Source of the DNA: 13-2-20CM-68-14 sp051955535
Lineage (GTDB): Bacteria; Actinomycetota; Thermoleophilia; Gaiellales; Gaiellaceae
DNA: 17,438 nt
Direction of reading: 5' to 3'
NCBI GenBank assembly: GCA_051955535.1
Contig: JBQCGP010000026.1
Location: 1 to 17,438, forward strand
The notes under the pieces were generated by a model, which ran no database searches, was not told the DNA's origin, and saw only the letters and a list, made by a program, of their open reading frames with translations. A program made the translations under genes and the position numbers. This document shows, in pieces, positions 7,021-14,547 of the stretch (positions are counted from its first letter, which is position 1; each line of letters opens with the position of its first letter).

Positions 7021-7836
7021 TTAGGTCTGTTTTGCGGCCGTGTAGACGAAGCGTGAGAGTCGGCGGTCGCGTGCGAGCGTCGCGACGAGGTCGAAGAACC
7101 GCTGCCGACCATCGAACGCGGCGTCCCCCTCGATCTCCCGGAGGGCCTCCGCTCGCTCTGCGCGGGCGTGATGCCGCCGGCGGGCGATCTCTGCCAGGTG
7201 GTCGGTCGTGTCCTCGACGTCGAGGACGGTCACGCCGGCGGCGGCGAGCAGCCGCTCGTTCTCTCCAGGCGGCACGAAGAGGAAGTACCCGATTGAGGTC
7301 CTGATCGCGAGTTCTTCGCTGTCGAGGATGCCGGTGATTACGACCGGGTCGGTAAAGAGCAGCCGCCCTTCCGCCCGCAGCACGCGAGCCCAATCGCCGA
7401 GCACGCCAGCGCGGTCGGGACGGTGATTGATCGCGTCGATGCAAATGACCGCATCGAGCGTGCCGTCCTGGAACGGGAGCGGCTCGCTCGCGTCTGCGTG
7501 CACGAAGGTCGAACGCGTCTCGAGTCCCGCCTCGTGCGCGAGCCGCGTCGCCTCCGCGACCGCCTCCTCGGAGAGCTCGGCGCCGACCACCTGGCAGCCC
7601 GTCCGTCGCGCGACGTGCAGAGCGGGCCCACCCGACCCGCAGCCGACGTCCAGCAGGCGAGTGCTGGATCCAAGGTTGAGCCCGGAGAGGAAGCGGTCGA
7701 GCTCATCGACCGTGAGCCAGCTGTTCTGACCTATGTCCTCACCGAACGCGGCACGGCGAACCTCCCCGTACACCCCCGCGGCGAAGGCCCGGTAGTGCGC
7801 ACCGTAGTGATCGACAATCTCGGGCCTCTCAGCCAC
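7021..7836 (-). CDS. Class I SAM-dependent methyltransferase (N-methyltransferase/UbiE-like)
   Basis: The protein has 271 residues. SAM-binding motif I is L-L-D-V-G-C-G-S-G-G at 61-70, with an acidic residue (Glu87) ending the second strand and H-A-D-A-S-E-P-L-P-F at ~113-122. The post-motif V-I-C-I-D-A-I-N-H-R-P-D-R shows the usual region between motif II and the active site. The N-terminal F-G-E-D-I-G-Q-N-S-W is reminiscent of glycine/sarcosine N-methyltransferase-like and C-methyltransferase proteins, but the substrate cannot be read. The GTG start at 7836 has no ribosome binding site. TAGACT lies 6 nt upstream on the minus strand, which fits a leaderless transcript. A hairpin abuts the stop codon. 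Confidence 0.85.
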   Translation of the reverse strand: MAERPEIVDHYGAHYRAFAAGVYGEVRRAAFGEDIGQNSWLTVDELDRFLSGLNLGSSTRLLDVGCGSGGPALHVARRTGCQVVGAELSEEAVAEATRLAHEAGLETRSTFVHADASEPLPFQDGTLDAVICIDAINHRPDRAGVLGDWARVLRAEGRLLFTDPVVITGILDSEELAIRTSIGYFLFVPPGENERLLAAAGVTVLDVEDTTDHLAEIARRRHHARAERAEALREIEGDAAFDGRQRFFDLVATLARDRRLSRFVYTAAKQT

Positions 7837-7924
7837 ACGCCGAGTCTACGACGCTGCCAACGTGGCTCTTGGGGTGCCGTATTCGGATTCCACCGCTTCT
7901 CGACGACATCGAGTCCTGCCGCTA

Positions 7925-8773
7925 CTACGCGACGGATGCGAGCAGGATGCGTTCGGCGCCGCCTAAGTGGACGTCGTCGCGGTCGGCGAAATAGGTGTTG
8001 CGAGCTTCCTCGGGGCCGAAATGCGTGATCTCGTCGTAGCCGAGCCCTCGCAGGAGTTGCTCGATCTCGTCCGGTGCGAACAGGCTGATCATCGGCTCTC
8101 CCAACTCGCGGACGGCCGCCCGTGTCACCGTTGCCATGGCGAGGCCGATCCCGGTGAGCGCCTCTCGGGGCAGGTTGTAGGTGAGCATGAGACGCGTGCT
8201 CGGCGGACACTCCGCGATCGTGCGCAGGGTCGAGCGGATCGCATCCAGGGTCAGGAACATCGTCACCCCGATCCACGACCAGACTGTCTGCGCTGCGAAA
8301 TCGAAGCCTGCGGTGGTGAGCCCATCGCGGAGCGCTTGCTGCTCGAAGTCGATCGGCGCGTAGACGAGATTGGCGGGCGGATCGATACCGAGCTCGCGCA
8401 GGCGCCGACGCTTCCACCGCTGCGAAACCGGGTGATCGACCTCGAACACGCGGATGCGCTCCAGCAAGTCGGCGCGGCGGTAGGCGAAGGAGTCGAGGCC
8501 GGCGCCGACGATCACGTGCTGGCGGACGCCAGCGCCGGCGGCACGCTCGACGATGTCTTCCGACAGGCGACCGCGAACACAGACCCACCGGCTGAAGGCC
8601 AGCAACTCCGGCCGGGGCAGCCGCTCTCGCAGCATCTCGCCCATCCTCACCGCCCCATCCCCGCCCAGTCGCATCGCGAGCCAGTCGTCGAAAACCCACG
8701 GCGGCGACTCCTCGCGGTGCAGCCCTCGCGCGGCCGCGGTCAGCAACGCCGTGCGACTCGGCATCACTGGCAA
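7925..8773 (-). CDS. LCM-family (TIGR00027-type) SAM-dependent methyltransferase, copy 1
   Basis: The protein has 282 residues. It matches the leucine-carboxyl-methyltransferase-like family common in actinobacteria: P-S-R-T-A-L-L-T-A-A-A-R near the N-terminus, the SAM motif G-A-G-L-D-S-F-A-Y-R at 90-99, and V-F-E-V-D-H-P with Q-R-W-K-R at ~109-121. Members methylate O atoms of small acids or alcohols in some pathways; most are uncharacterised. I keep the TTG start at 8773 because GAGGT lies 6 nt before it. ATG at 8764 (M-P-S-R) is the alternative and gives the more usual N-terminus. A clear paralog on the plus strand (12825-13685) shares more than half of its residues by eye. Confidence 0.85.
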   Translation of the reverse strand: MPVMPSRTALLTAAARGLHREESPPWVFDDWLAMRLGGDGAVRMGEMLRERLPRPELLAFSRWVCVRGRLSEDIVERAAGAGVRQHVIVGAGLDSFAYRRADLLERIRVFEVDHPVSQRWKRRRLRELGIDPPANLVYAPIDFEQQALRDGLTTAGFDFAAQTVWSWIGVTMFLTLDAIRSTLRTIAECPPSTRLMLTYNLPREALTGIGLAMATVTRAAVRELGEPMISLFAPDEIEQLLRGLGYDEITHFGPEEARNTYFADRDDVHLGGAERILLASVA

Positions 8774-8909
8774 CGCAGGACCTCATGCTGCTGGGCGGCG
8801 AGGCACTCTGCGAACTCGTTCTGTGGCGTGCGTGCTGCTTGCGCTGGCGACCAAGGCCGCGGCCGGGTGCGCACATGTGGAGGATGCAGATGAGGGCTGT
8901 CTGATCTGG

Positions 8910-9683
8910 TCACGGTGACCATCGCAGCGTCCCGAGGAGGAGTCCATGGTTCCGGCGGGGCGGATCGATCGTGTAGGTCTCCCGGCTCGACCAGTCACAG
9001 CGGTCGACGATGTCGGCCAGCGAGCCGGGCTCGACCGCCTCGTACAGCTGGACGGCGAGGAGGAGTCTCCGTTCGTCGAACGTCGCCGCGACGCGACCGA
9101 CCACCTCTGCCACAGGCGGCGTCGTGCGTCGCAGGTCAAGCTCGCCGCGATCCGTCAGCGCGTCGCCCCATGGCGGCGCGATGAAAACGACGATCAGTTC
9201 GTCCTCGTCGACCTGTACGTCCCGGATCCCGCGCTCGTATGGCTCGGGTTGCACTTCGATCGGCAGCTCGAGGAGCGCAACGTTTCGCTGTGTGGCTGTG
9301 GCAACCGTCTCGTCTTGTTCGAACCCGACCGCGACTCGGGGCTTGAGCCGACGGGCGAGCCAAAGGAGCGTGTTCCCGGAACCCGCGAACGGGTCGAAGA
9401 GGACCGTTCCGCCAGCTGAGGCCTCGCGTGCGACCGCGGCGACGTCTCGGCTGATCCGGCCCGCGAGTCGGTCCCGTGTGCACTCGACGACCGTCCGCCC
9501 CAGCAGCCGCACACCGCGTCCGTACCAGCCATGCGGCCGGAGTCCGTAGACGCAGACGTAGTTGGCGTCGCCGAAGCTGTCGCGTCCGTATTGCTCGACC
9601 TCCCACAGCGCGAGTAACTCGTTCCGCTTCGGACCGAGGAGCAGACCGCGGTCGTACCGGCGAGCCTCCGGCGACTCGCTCAC
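8910..9683 (-). CDS. Class I methyltransferase with an A-P-P-W catalytic motif (TGS1/DNA-N6-like fold)
   Basis: The protein has 257 residues. Motif I is D-P-F-A-G-S-G-N-T at 97-105, Glu122 ends the next strand in V-G-F-E-Q-D, and V-F-I-A-P-P-W-G-D at ~166-174 is the (D/N/S)PP(W/Y)-type motif of amino-group methyltransferases acting on nucleic acids. F-I-A-P-P-W-G recalls the trimethylguanosine-synthase-like family, while D-P-F-A-G-S-G-N-T recalls N6-adenine or tRNA guanine methyltransferases. The N-terminal ~90 residues contain no RNA-binding domain I recognise. The target is probably a base or another exocyclic amine. The GTG start at 9683 is 6 bp after the stop of the upstream methyltransferase, so the two are almost certainly co-transcribed. 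Confidence 0.75.
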   Translation of the reverse strand: MSESPEARRYDRGLLLGPKRNELLALWEVEQYGRDSFGDANYVCVYGLRPHGWYGRGVRLLGRTVVECTRDRLAGRISRDVAAVAREASAGGTVLFDPFAGSGNTLLWLARRLKPRVAVGFEQDETVATATQRNVALLELPIEVQPEPYERGIRDVQVDEDELIVVFIAPPWGDALTDRGELDLRRTTPPVAEVVGRVAATFDERRLLLAVQLYEAVEPGSLADIVDRCDWSSRETYTIDPPRRNHGLLLGTLRWSP

Positions 9684-9689
9684 GTGCTG

Positions 9690-10508
9690 CTACGCCATCG
9701 CCAGTGCGACATGGGCTTCTTGCGGGAACGCCAAGCCGCCGTCCTTCACGAAGTGCGCGAGTCCTGCTCCGACGTCGGCGCTCACGAGCGCGACCAGTCG
9801 TTCACGCTCCGAGGCCTCGCGCCCCTCCAGCAACCCCGCCAGCGGCGTCGCCGCGAACTGGATCCGCACCCACTCCTCGACAGATGCGAAGCGAACCTCC
9901 AGCCTGACCGTCTCGACGCGGACGCCCGCGAAGCCCGCCGCCGCGAGCAACCCGGCAAGCTCTGCCCGGTCAGCGAGTGAATGCTCGTGCCGCTTCGCCC
10001 GCGACGCGCCTTCGCCGATGTGCCGATCGAGAGCGCCCGAGAGTGCTTCCGCCGCAGGGTTCCGCTCGATCGAGGAGTAGACGCTCGCGCCGAAGCGCCC
10101 TCCCGACGCGAGCACACGCCGCATCTCCGACAGCGCAGCCGGCCGATCCGTGAAGAACTGCAAGCCGAGCTGGCAGAACACCACCTCGAACTCGCCAGCC
10201 GCGAAGGGAAGCGCAAGCACGCTCGCCTCGCGCCACTCGAGCTCGGGCAGGCGCGCCCGTGCGACCCGCAGCATCGCCGGGTTCACGTCAACGCCAACCA
10301 CCCGTCCGCCCTCGCCGACGAGCTCCACCGCGACTCGCGCGACCACGCCGGTGCCACACGCGACGTCAAGGACTCGCTTGCCCGCCTCCACACCAATCCG
10401 CTCAACGAGGTCGAGCGCCCACGGCAACGTCACCGGCGAGACGAGGTAGCGCTCGTACAGCTCCGCCGAGTCACCCTCGAGCTGCCACCGTTCAGGCGCG
10501 GCCGTCAT
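9690..10508 (-). CDS. Class I SAM-dependent methyltransferase (UbiE-like), first gene of a two-gene operon
   Basis: The protein has 272 residues from ATG 10508. Motif I is V-L-D-V-A-C-G-T-G at 46-54, then V-V-G-V-D-V-N-P-A-M with the ribose-binding Asp, A-S-V-L-A-L-P-F, and the post-motif V-L-A-S-G-G-R. This is a standard UbiE/Coq5-style fold for C- or O-methylation of quinone-like or other small molecules. The reading frame is open for another 60 codons upstream, but that extension has no family character and runs into the divergent gene's promoter region, so I use 10508. The stop at 9690 is 6 bp before the next methyltransferase's GTG. Its core resembles that of the divergent gene at 10638. 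Confidence 0.85.
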   Translation of the reverse strand: MTAAPERWQLEGDSAELYERYLVSPVTLPWALDLVERIGVEAGKRVLDVACGTGVVARVAVELVGEGGRVVGVDVNPAMLRVARARLPELEWREASVLALPFAAGEFEVVFCQLGLQFFTDRPAALSEMRRVLASGGRFGASVYSSIERNPAAEALSGALDRHIGEGASRAKRHEHSLADRAELAGLLAAAGFAGVRVETVRLEVRFASVEEWVRIQFAATPLAGLLEGREASERERLVALVSADVGAGLAHFVKDGGLAFPQEAHVALAMA

Positions 10509-10637
10509 GCCCGCTGCTTCGGCACGGCTCTCGACACTACCGAAGCTTCGAATCGTGCAGACAGCCACGAATGACGCGGCTCTCCGCAGCAGGCGTTGTT
10601 CTTGCCGCTTCAGGCCAAGTCCAGGAGACTGGCCGGA

Positions 10638-11465
10638 ATGGCGACCGATGATCGCGATGCGACCGCGTCGGAGTACGTGTTCGGTCATTCGGACGAGGAG
10701 CTTCGCCGGCTCGCCTTTCAGGCTGCGCTGATCGAGCCGATCACCCGCCGGTTGCTCGCCGATGCCGGAGTCGAGGCGGGGATGCGCGTCCTCGACGTCG
10801 GCACCGGCCGCGGCGACGTTGCGATGCTCGTCGCCGAGCTCGTCGGCGAGAGCGGCGCCGTCGTCGGCGTCGATCGTGCTCCCGCCGCGATCTCCGTCGC
10901 AGAGCAGCGGGCATCCGATCTTCCGAACGTGTCCTTCTGCGCAGGTGACCCGGCGGAGATCGCATTCGCCTCGCCGTTCGACGCGGTGGTCGGACGGTAC
11001 ATCCTCCAGTTCCAGCCCGACCCGGCCGAGCTGCTACGGCTGGTGGCGTCGCGCGTGCGACCGGGAGGAATCGTCGCCTTCCACGAGCTCGACTGGACCG
11101 GACATCGCTCCGTTCCGCCCGCCCCGAGCTGGGACCGCTGCTGCCAGCTCGTCGTCGATGCCATCGCGGCCGGCGGCGCCAACCTCGACACGGGATCTAG
11201 GCTGCCGTCGTTCTTCGCCGCGGCAGGGCTCCCCGCTCCTTCGCTGGGAATGACGACGATCGTCGGCGCCGGCGCCAACAGCCACGACGTCCTCGCGCGG
11301 ATGGCGAACCTCCTCCGCTCGCTGCGGCCGCGGATCGACGAGGACCGGCTCGCCCATCCCGGCGAGATCGACGCGCTCATGCACCGCCTTCCGGACGAGG
11401 TCGCCGCACACGCCAGCTTCATCGCCGCATCCTCGGAAGTCACAGCCTGGTCGCGCCTCACCTAA
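10638..11465 (+). CDS. Class I SAM-dependent methyltransferase (UbiE-like), divergent partner
   Basis: The protein has 275 residues from ATG 10638. AGGAGA (10623-10628) lies 9 nt upstream of that ATG, and the in-frame start 14 codons earlier is not supported by family shape. Motif I is V-L-D-V-G-T-G-R-G-D at 51-60, Asp79 follows in V-V-G-V-D-R, and the post-motif is V-R-P-G-G-I-V-A-F-H-E-L-D-W, as in UbiE-like enzymes. It is transcribed away from the 10508 methyltransferase gene across 129 bp. Both proteins share the G-V-E-A-G-x-R-V-L-D-V opening and E-L-V-G-E-x-G-x-V-V-G-V-D, which suggests an old inverted duplication. The substrate is unknown. Confidence 0.85.
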   Translation: MATDDRDATASEYVFGHSDEELRRLAFQAALIEPITRRLLADAGVEAGMRVLDVGTGRGDVAMLVAELVGESGAVVGVDRAPAAISVAEQRASDLPNVSFCAGDPAEIAFASPFDAVVGRYILQFQPDPAELLRLVASRVRPGGIVAFHELDWTGHRSVPPAPSWDRCCQLVVDAIAAGGANLDTGSRLPSFFAAAGLPAPSLGMTTIVGAGANSHDVLARMANLLRSLRPRIDEDRLAHPGEIDALMHRLPDEVAAHASFIAASSEVTAWSRLT

Positions 11466-11590
11466 CCGCGTCGGGCGTCAATTAGTCGCGTCGGGGCTCG
11501 GACCCTCTTCCGGCTTGGCTTTAAGCGATCATCGCCGCTGACGGCTCGGCCGCAAGACAGGCGCGGCTGACGCCTTCGCCGACCGGTGCG

Positions 11591-12721
11591 TTACTCGGTT
11601 CGACCGCTCGCGAGCGATGCGATTAGCGTGACGACACTGGAAGCGTTGGGTAGTTCGGCGATCTGGCGCGCGACCTTGGACGCTGCGGCCGTGATCGCGG
11701 GGTCGTTGAGCACTTCGTCGAGCGCAGCGTCCAGGTCGGCCGGGTCGCACTGGCGGCCGACCCCGGCGCGGTGACATGCGTCGGCCATGCGCAGCTGGCT
11801 CGGCGTGCCGCGCGGCATGAGCACAACCGGGACGCCAAAAGCGAGCGCGCCGAGCACGGTCCCTGCGCCGGCGTGCGCGATCACGACCTTGCATGAACGA
11901 AGGAGGGCGGGGAGCGACACGAACTCGCGCGCCTGAACGAGGCGCTCGTCGATTTCAGCGAGTTCGCGTCGAAGTTGCTCGCTGGGGGCGGTGACCACCG
12001 TCCGGAGGCCGCGAGCCGTGCACGCCCGGACTGCGGCAGTCAGCTGTGAACGGGCGTTGGCGAGGCTCGGAACAGTCCCAAACCCGATGTAGACGTCAGC
12101 CGCCAACGCGGGTCCCCGTCCTTCGAGGAGGCAGGGACGGATCGGCCAGACGACAGACGCGCCCGGCGGCGGCTCGTCCTGCAGCATCGGCGGGCACGGG
12201 TTCACAAGCGCGTGGGCGTAGAGGCCTGCTGCCGCTGGCACGTCGCGTCCACACGACTCCCAAAGCGCCGCCGCAAGATCCTCGATCTCTGCCAGCTCGT
12301 TCGCTGACCGCAGCGGGCTTCCCCAACCGTGCGTGACCCACGGGATCCCCGCTTGCGCTGCCGCAACCGGGGCGGCGTACTCGCCTTCTTCGTGTAGCAC
12401 CACGTCCGCCGGCCACTCCTCCATGCACACCAAGAGGTCTGCGAGTGTGCTCGGTGCCATCACCTGCGCCCACATCCGCGTTGCCCACACGCTCACCGGC
12501 TGGGCATCTGTCTCGGGCCAGCGACGGCTCCTCTGCGCGCGCATCTCCACGTTGCTCATCCCCGCCGGTACGGGCTGAAGCCCAGCCCCAGCGATCACCC
12601 CGTGGAACTCCTCGTTCGTTGCGACGCGAACCTCGTGGCCAGCGAGTTGCAAGGCGCCGGCGAGATCGAGCAGAGGCACGAGGTGGCCTAGGCCGGGAAC
12701 ACCGCTCACGAGCACCCGCAC
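11591..12721 (-). CDS. GT1-family (UGT/macrolide-type) glycosyltransferase
   Basis: The protein has 376 residues in the two-Rossmann GT-B layout. The N-terminal domain opens with V-P-G-L-G-H-L-V-P-L-L, where His13 is in the position of the catalytic base. The C-terminal nucleotide-sugar domain has I-A-H-A-G-A-G-T-V-L-G-A-L at ~281-293, then G-V-P-V-V-L-M-P-R-G-T-P-S-Q at ~296-309, as in enzymes that glycosylate macrolides, flavonoids or glycopeptides. It likely transfers a sugar from an NDP-sugar to a small hydrophobic acceptor; sugar and acceptor cannot be told. The GTG start at 12721 has no good ribosome binding site. It diverges from the LCM-type gene copy 2 across 103 bp. The 125 bp between its end and the methyltransferase at 11465 holds nothing I recognise. 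Confidence 0.88.
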   Translation of the reverse strand: MRVLVSGVPGLGHLVPLLDLAGALQLAGHEVRVATNEEFHGVIAGAGLQPVPAGMSNVEMRAQRSRRWPETDAQPVSVWATRMWAQVMAPSTLADLLVCMEEWPADVVLHEEGEYAAPVAAAQAGIPWVTHGWGSPLRSANELAEIEDLAAALWESCGRDVPAAAGLYAHALVNPCPPMLQDEPPPGASVVWPIRPCLLEGRGPALAADVYIGFGTVPSLANARSQLTAAVRACTARGLRTVVTAPSEQLRRELAEIDERLVQAREFVSLPALLRSCKVVIAHAGAGTVLGALAFGVPVVLMPRGTPSQLRMADACHRAGVGRQCDPADLDAALDEVLNDPAITAAASKVARQIAELPNASSVVTLIASLASGRTE

Positions 12722-12824
12722 ACCAACGTTTCTAGCCGAATGTGCGCCGAGAGAGCGCGAGCCGATGGTTGCGGGGTGGCGGCTCGCGCGGAAGAATCAT
12801 CATCGAGGGCGATAGGAAGTTGGA

Positions 12825-13685
12825 GTGGTGATCCCCAGGAGCCCGAGCAAGACCGCGGTGAGGAGTGCTGCTGCGCGGGCCCTGCACCGGGAAGAGCCGC
12901 CGCCCTGGGTGCTGGACGATCACCTGGCGCTGGGGCTGGCCGGCGACGAAGGGGTCTCGATCACGCGGAGCATGCGCGAGGAACTGAGCGCGGAGGACCT
13001 GCTCACCTTCAGCCGCTGGATGTGCGTGAGGGCCCGGCTGGCGGACGACGTCGTCGAGCGCGCGGTGGCCGCCGGGACCCGTCAGTACGCCATCCTCGGC
13101 GCGGGCCTGGACTCATTCGCGTACCGGCGGCCGGATCTGCTGGTGCGACTGCGCGTCTTCGAGGTCGACCATCCGGCCAGCCAGGCCTGGAAACAGGAGC
13201 GTCTTGCGGAACTCGGCGTTGGCCTGCCCGCCAACCTCGTCTTCGCACCGGTCGACTTCGAGACCCAGACGCTCCGGGCAGGACTGGAAGCGGGCGGGTT
13301 CGACTTCGCGGCGGGCGCCGTCTTCTCCTGGATCGGGGTGACGATGTATCTCACCCTGGCCGCGATCGAGGCGACCCTCGAGACGGTCGCCGCCTGCCCG
13401 CCCGACAGCCGGATCGTGCTCACCTACAACCTGCCACCCTCGACGCTGGAGGGCCAGGGACGTGCAATCGGGAACAGGATGTCGCGCTCGGCCGGCGAGG
13501 TGGGCGAGCCCTGGCTCAGCTTCTTCACGCCGACCGAGGCGGAGGCGCTGCTGCGCCGCTACGGGTTTACGGAGGTCGACCACTTCGGGCCCGCGGAAGC
13601 CATTCGCACCTACTTCGCCGACCAGCCGGAGGTCCGTCTGGGGATGCCTCAACGCCTTCTCGTGGCGACCGTCGGAACCCGCTGA
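12825..13685 (+). CDS. LCM-family (TIGR00027-type) SAM-dependent methyltransferase, copy 2
   Basis: The protein has 286 residues and is the paralog of the gene at 7925-8773, in opposite orientation. Shared landmarks are A-A-A-R-x-L-H-R-E-E near the N-terminus, the SAM motif G-A-G-L-D-S-F-A-Y-R at 92-101, V-F-E-V-D-H-P at 111-117, S-W-I-G-V-T-M in the middle, and H-F-G-P-x-E-A near the end. Two GTG codons in tandem (12825, 12828) can start it; AGGAAG (12814-12819) lies 5 or 8 nt before them. It is the last gene before the displaced tRNA-Asp fragment, so it lies at the distal edge of the putative island. Confidence 0.86.
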   Translation: MVIPRSPSKTAVRSAAARALHREEPPPWVLDDHLALGLAGDEGVSITRSMREELSAEDLLTFSRWMCVRARLADDVVERAVAAGTRQYAILGAGLDSFAYRRPDLLVRLRVFEVDHPASQAWKQERLAELGVGLPANLVFAPVDFETQTLRAGLEAGGFDFAAGAVFSWIGVTMYLTLAAIEATLETVAACPPDSRIVLTYNLPPSTLEGQGRAIGNRMSRSAGEVGEPWLSFFTPTEAEALLRRYGFTEVDHFGPAEAIRTYFADQPEVRLGMPQRLLVATVGTR

Positions 13686-13827
13686 TCCCGCCGCGCCAGC
13701 TGCGAGCAGCAAACGTCTGCAACGGCTTTGCTCAACCATGCGAGTCGCTCTGGAACCGCCCAGCAGGGCCGCATGAACAGAGCGATCCGACGTCCTTTGG
13801 CGTCCACCTTGCGACCCTCGAACTGAT

Positions 13828-13869
13828 CTGTCACGCCGGAGGTCGCGGGTTCGAGTCCCGTCGCTCCCG
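13828..13869 (+). repeat. Displaced 3' fragment of tRNA-Asp (attR-like), exact 42-nt copy
   Basis: The stretch is identical at all 42 positions to 4144-4185: anticodon loop with GTC, 3' half of the anticodon stem, variable loop, T arm, 3' acceptor strand and discriminator G. The identity stops sharply on the left within the anticodon stem (T instead of C at 13827). There is no 5' half, so it cannot make a tRNA. It reads as the remnant left behind when an element integrated and rebuilt the tRNA at 4112. Confidence 0.85.
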
Positions 13870-13873
13870 CTTA

Positions 13874-13934
13874 GCCGTTCGAAGTCCGCCCCGCTCCGCG
13901 GGCATGACGACTTCGAACGGCATTCGTGTTTTCT
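13874..13934 (+). terminator. Probable intrinsic terminator, likely the ancestral tRNA-Asp terminator
   Basis: GCCGTTCGAAGTC (13874-13886) pairs perfectly with GACTTCGAACGGC (13909-13921) over 13 bp. The 22-nt loop can extend the fold through CCGC/GCGG. A T-rich run TGTTTT-CT follows at 13927-13934. It begins only 4 nt after the displaced tRNA end. The intact tRNA at 4112 has no comparable structure after it, so this hairpin probably terminated the tRNA before the insertion. Confidence 0.55.
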
Positions 13935-13992
13935 AAGTGACGTGAGTGAGCCGCGCGCGCAGGTCGGGCGCGGCGACGAAGCGCTTGACCCC

Positions 13993-14505
13993 TCAGCGCT
14001 CCCGCTGCTCGAACCCGAGACCGAGGAAGAGGATCCAGATCGCGAGCATCGCGCTGAGCACACCGAGGACGACGCCCGCCGCCACGAGGTAGGCGCCTCC
14101 GAGAGCGTGCACGAGCAATCCCAACCCACCGGCGAAGATCAGCCCGGCGCTGAGCTCGCGGAGGAAGAACCGAGCGAGGCGGTCGCGCGAGACGCCCCGC
14201 GCGGAACGGGTCGCGTTGGAAGGTCGCCAGCGTCGAGAGGCTTATGTAGATCAGCGCGATCGCCATCAACTCGATGCCGAGCGCCTCTCGGCCCTGACCC
14301 GGGATCACCAGCACCGCCGAGGCCGCGAACGTCGTCGCGAGCAGCCCGAGCATGATCTCGGCCCGGCGGCGAGTACGGGGTCGTCGACCACCGCTCGCAG
14401 ATGGATGGAGACCACGACGAAGACGAGTCCGAGCAGCGCAGCGCTCGCGCTGACCAGCGCGACGCCGAAGTCGTGCCAGGCAGCAGGGTCGTAGGCCGCA
14501 CCCAT
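13993..14505 (-). pseudogene. Small multi-pass membrane protein gene broken by two compensating frameshifts
   Basis: Reading from ATG 14505, the protein opens with G-A-A-Y-D-P-A-A-W-H-D-F-G-V-A-L and a first hydrophobic segment. The frame is lost in the G/C run around 14362-14372. Coding character continues in another frame with I-M-L-G-L-L-A-T-T-F-A-A-S-A-V-L-V and A-L-G-I-E-L-M-A-I-A-L-I-Y-I-S-L-S. A second shift near 14192-14200 restores the first frame, which runs through two more hydrophobic segments to TGA at 13993-13995. Total length 513 bp is a multiple of three, so one base lost and one gained would explain everything. The reconstructed protein of ~170 residues has four or five membrane segments and no known function. 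Both shifts fall in G/C homopolymers, so sequencing error is as likely as real decay. Confidence 0.6.
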
Positions 14506-14547
14506 CTACGGAACCTACCCATCCGCCGAGTCGGCGAGGATGAGTCT

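Larger units (their letters stand above)
13686..13992. other. Gene-free stretch around the displaced tRNA fragment
   Basis: Between the LCM-type gene and the broken membrane-protein gene I find no coding sequence with a family signature. The 142 bp at 13686-13827 is unassigned. An apparent minus-strand reading frame at 13649-13834 has no recognisable domain. Then come the exact tRNA-Asp 3' copy and a terminator-like hairpin, described separately. If a recombinase gene once lay beside the attachment site, nothing readable remains. Confidence 0.5.

Noticed and set aside
7228..7237. GTCACGCCGG as another tRNA-Asp fragment inside the island
   Set aside because: Only 10 nt match and the sequence then diverges. 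It lies within a coding region, so chance is the better explanation.
13649..13834. Possible remnant of an integrase next to the displaced tRNA fragment
   Set aside because: The translated residues (for example A-L-F-M-R-P-C-W-A-V-P) show no recombinase R-H-R-Y motif or other signature, so I cannot call it.
12740..13936. Long plus-strand frame overlapping the LCM-type gene copy 2 in another frame
   Set aside because: It has no family motif, while the frame at 12825-13685 carries all LCM landmarks.
13113..14129. Minus-strand reading frame containing S-D-G-T-R-T-R-D-L-R-R-D
   Set aside because: That string is the antisense translation of the tRNA-Asp fragment. The frame runs through the LCM-type gene on the other strand and has no domain of its own.
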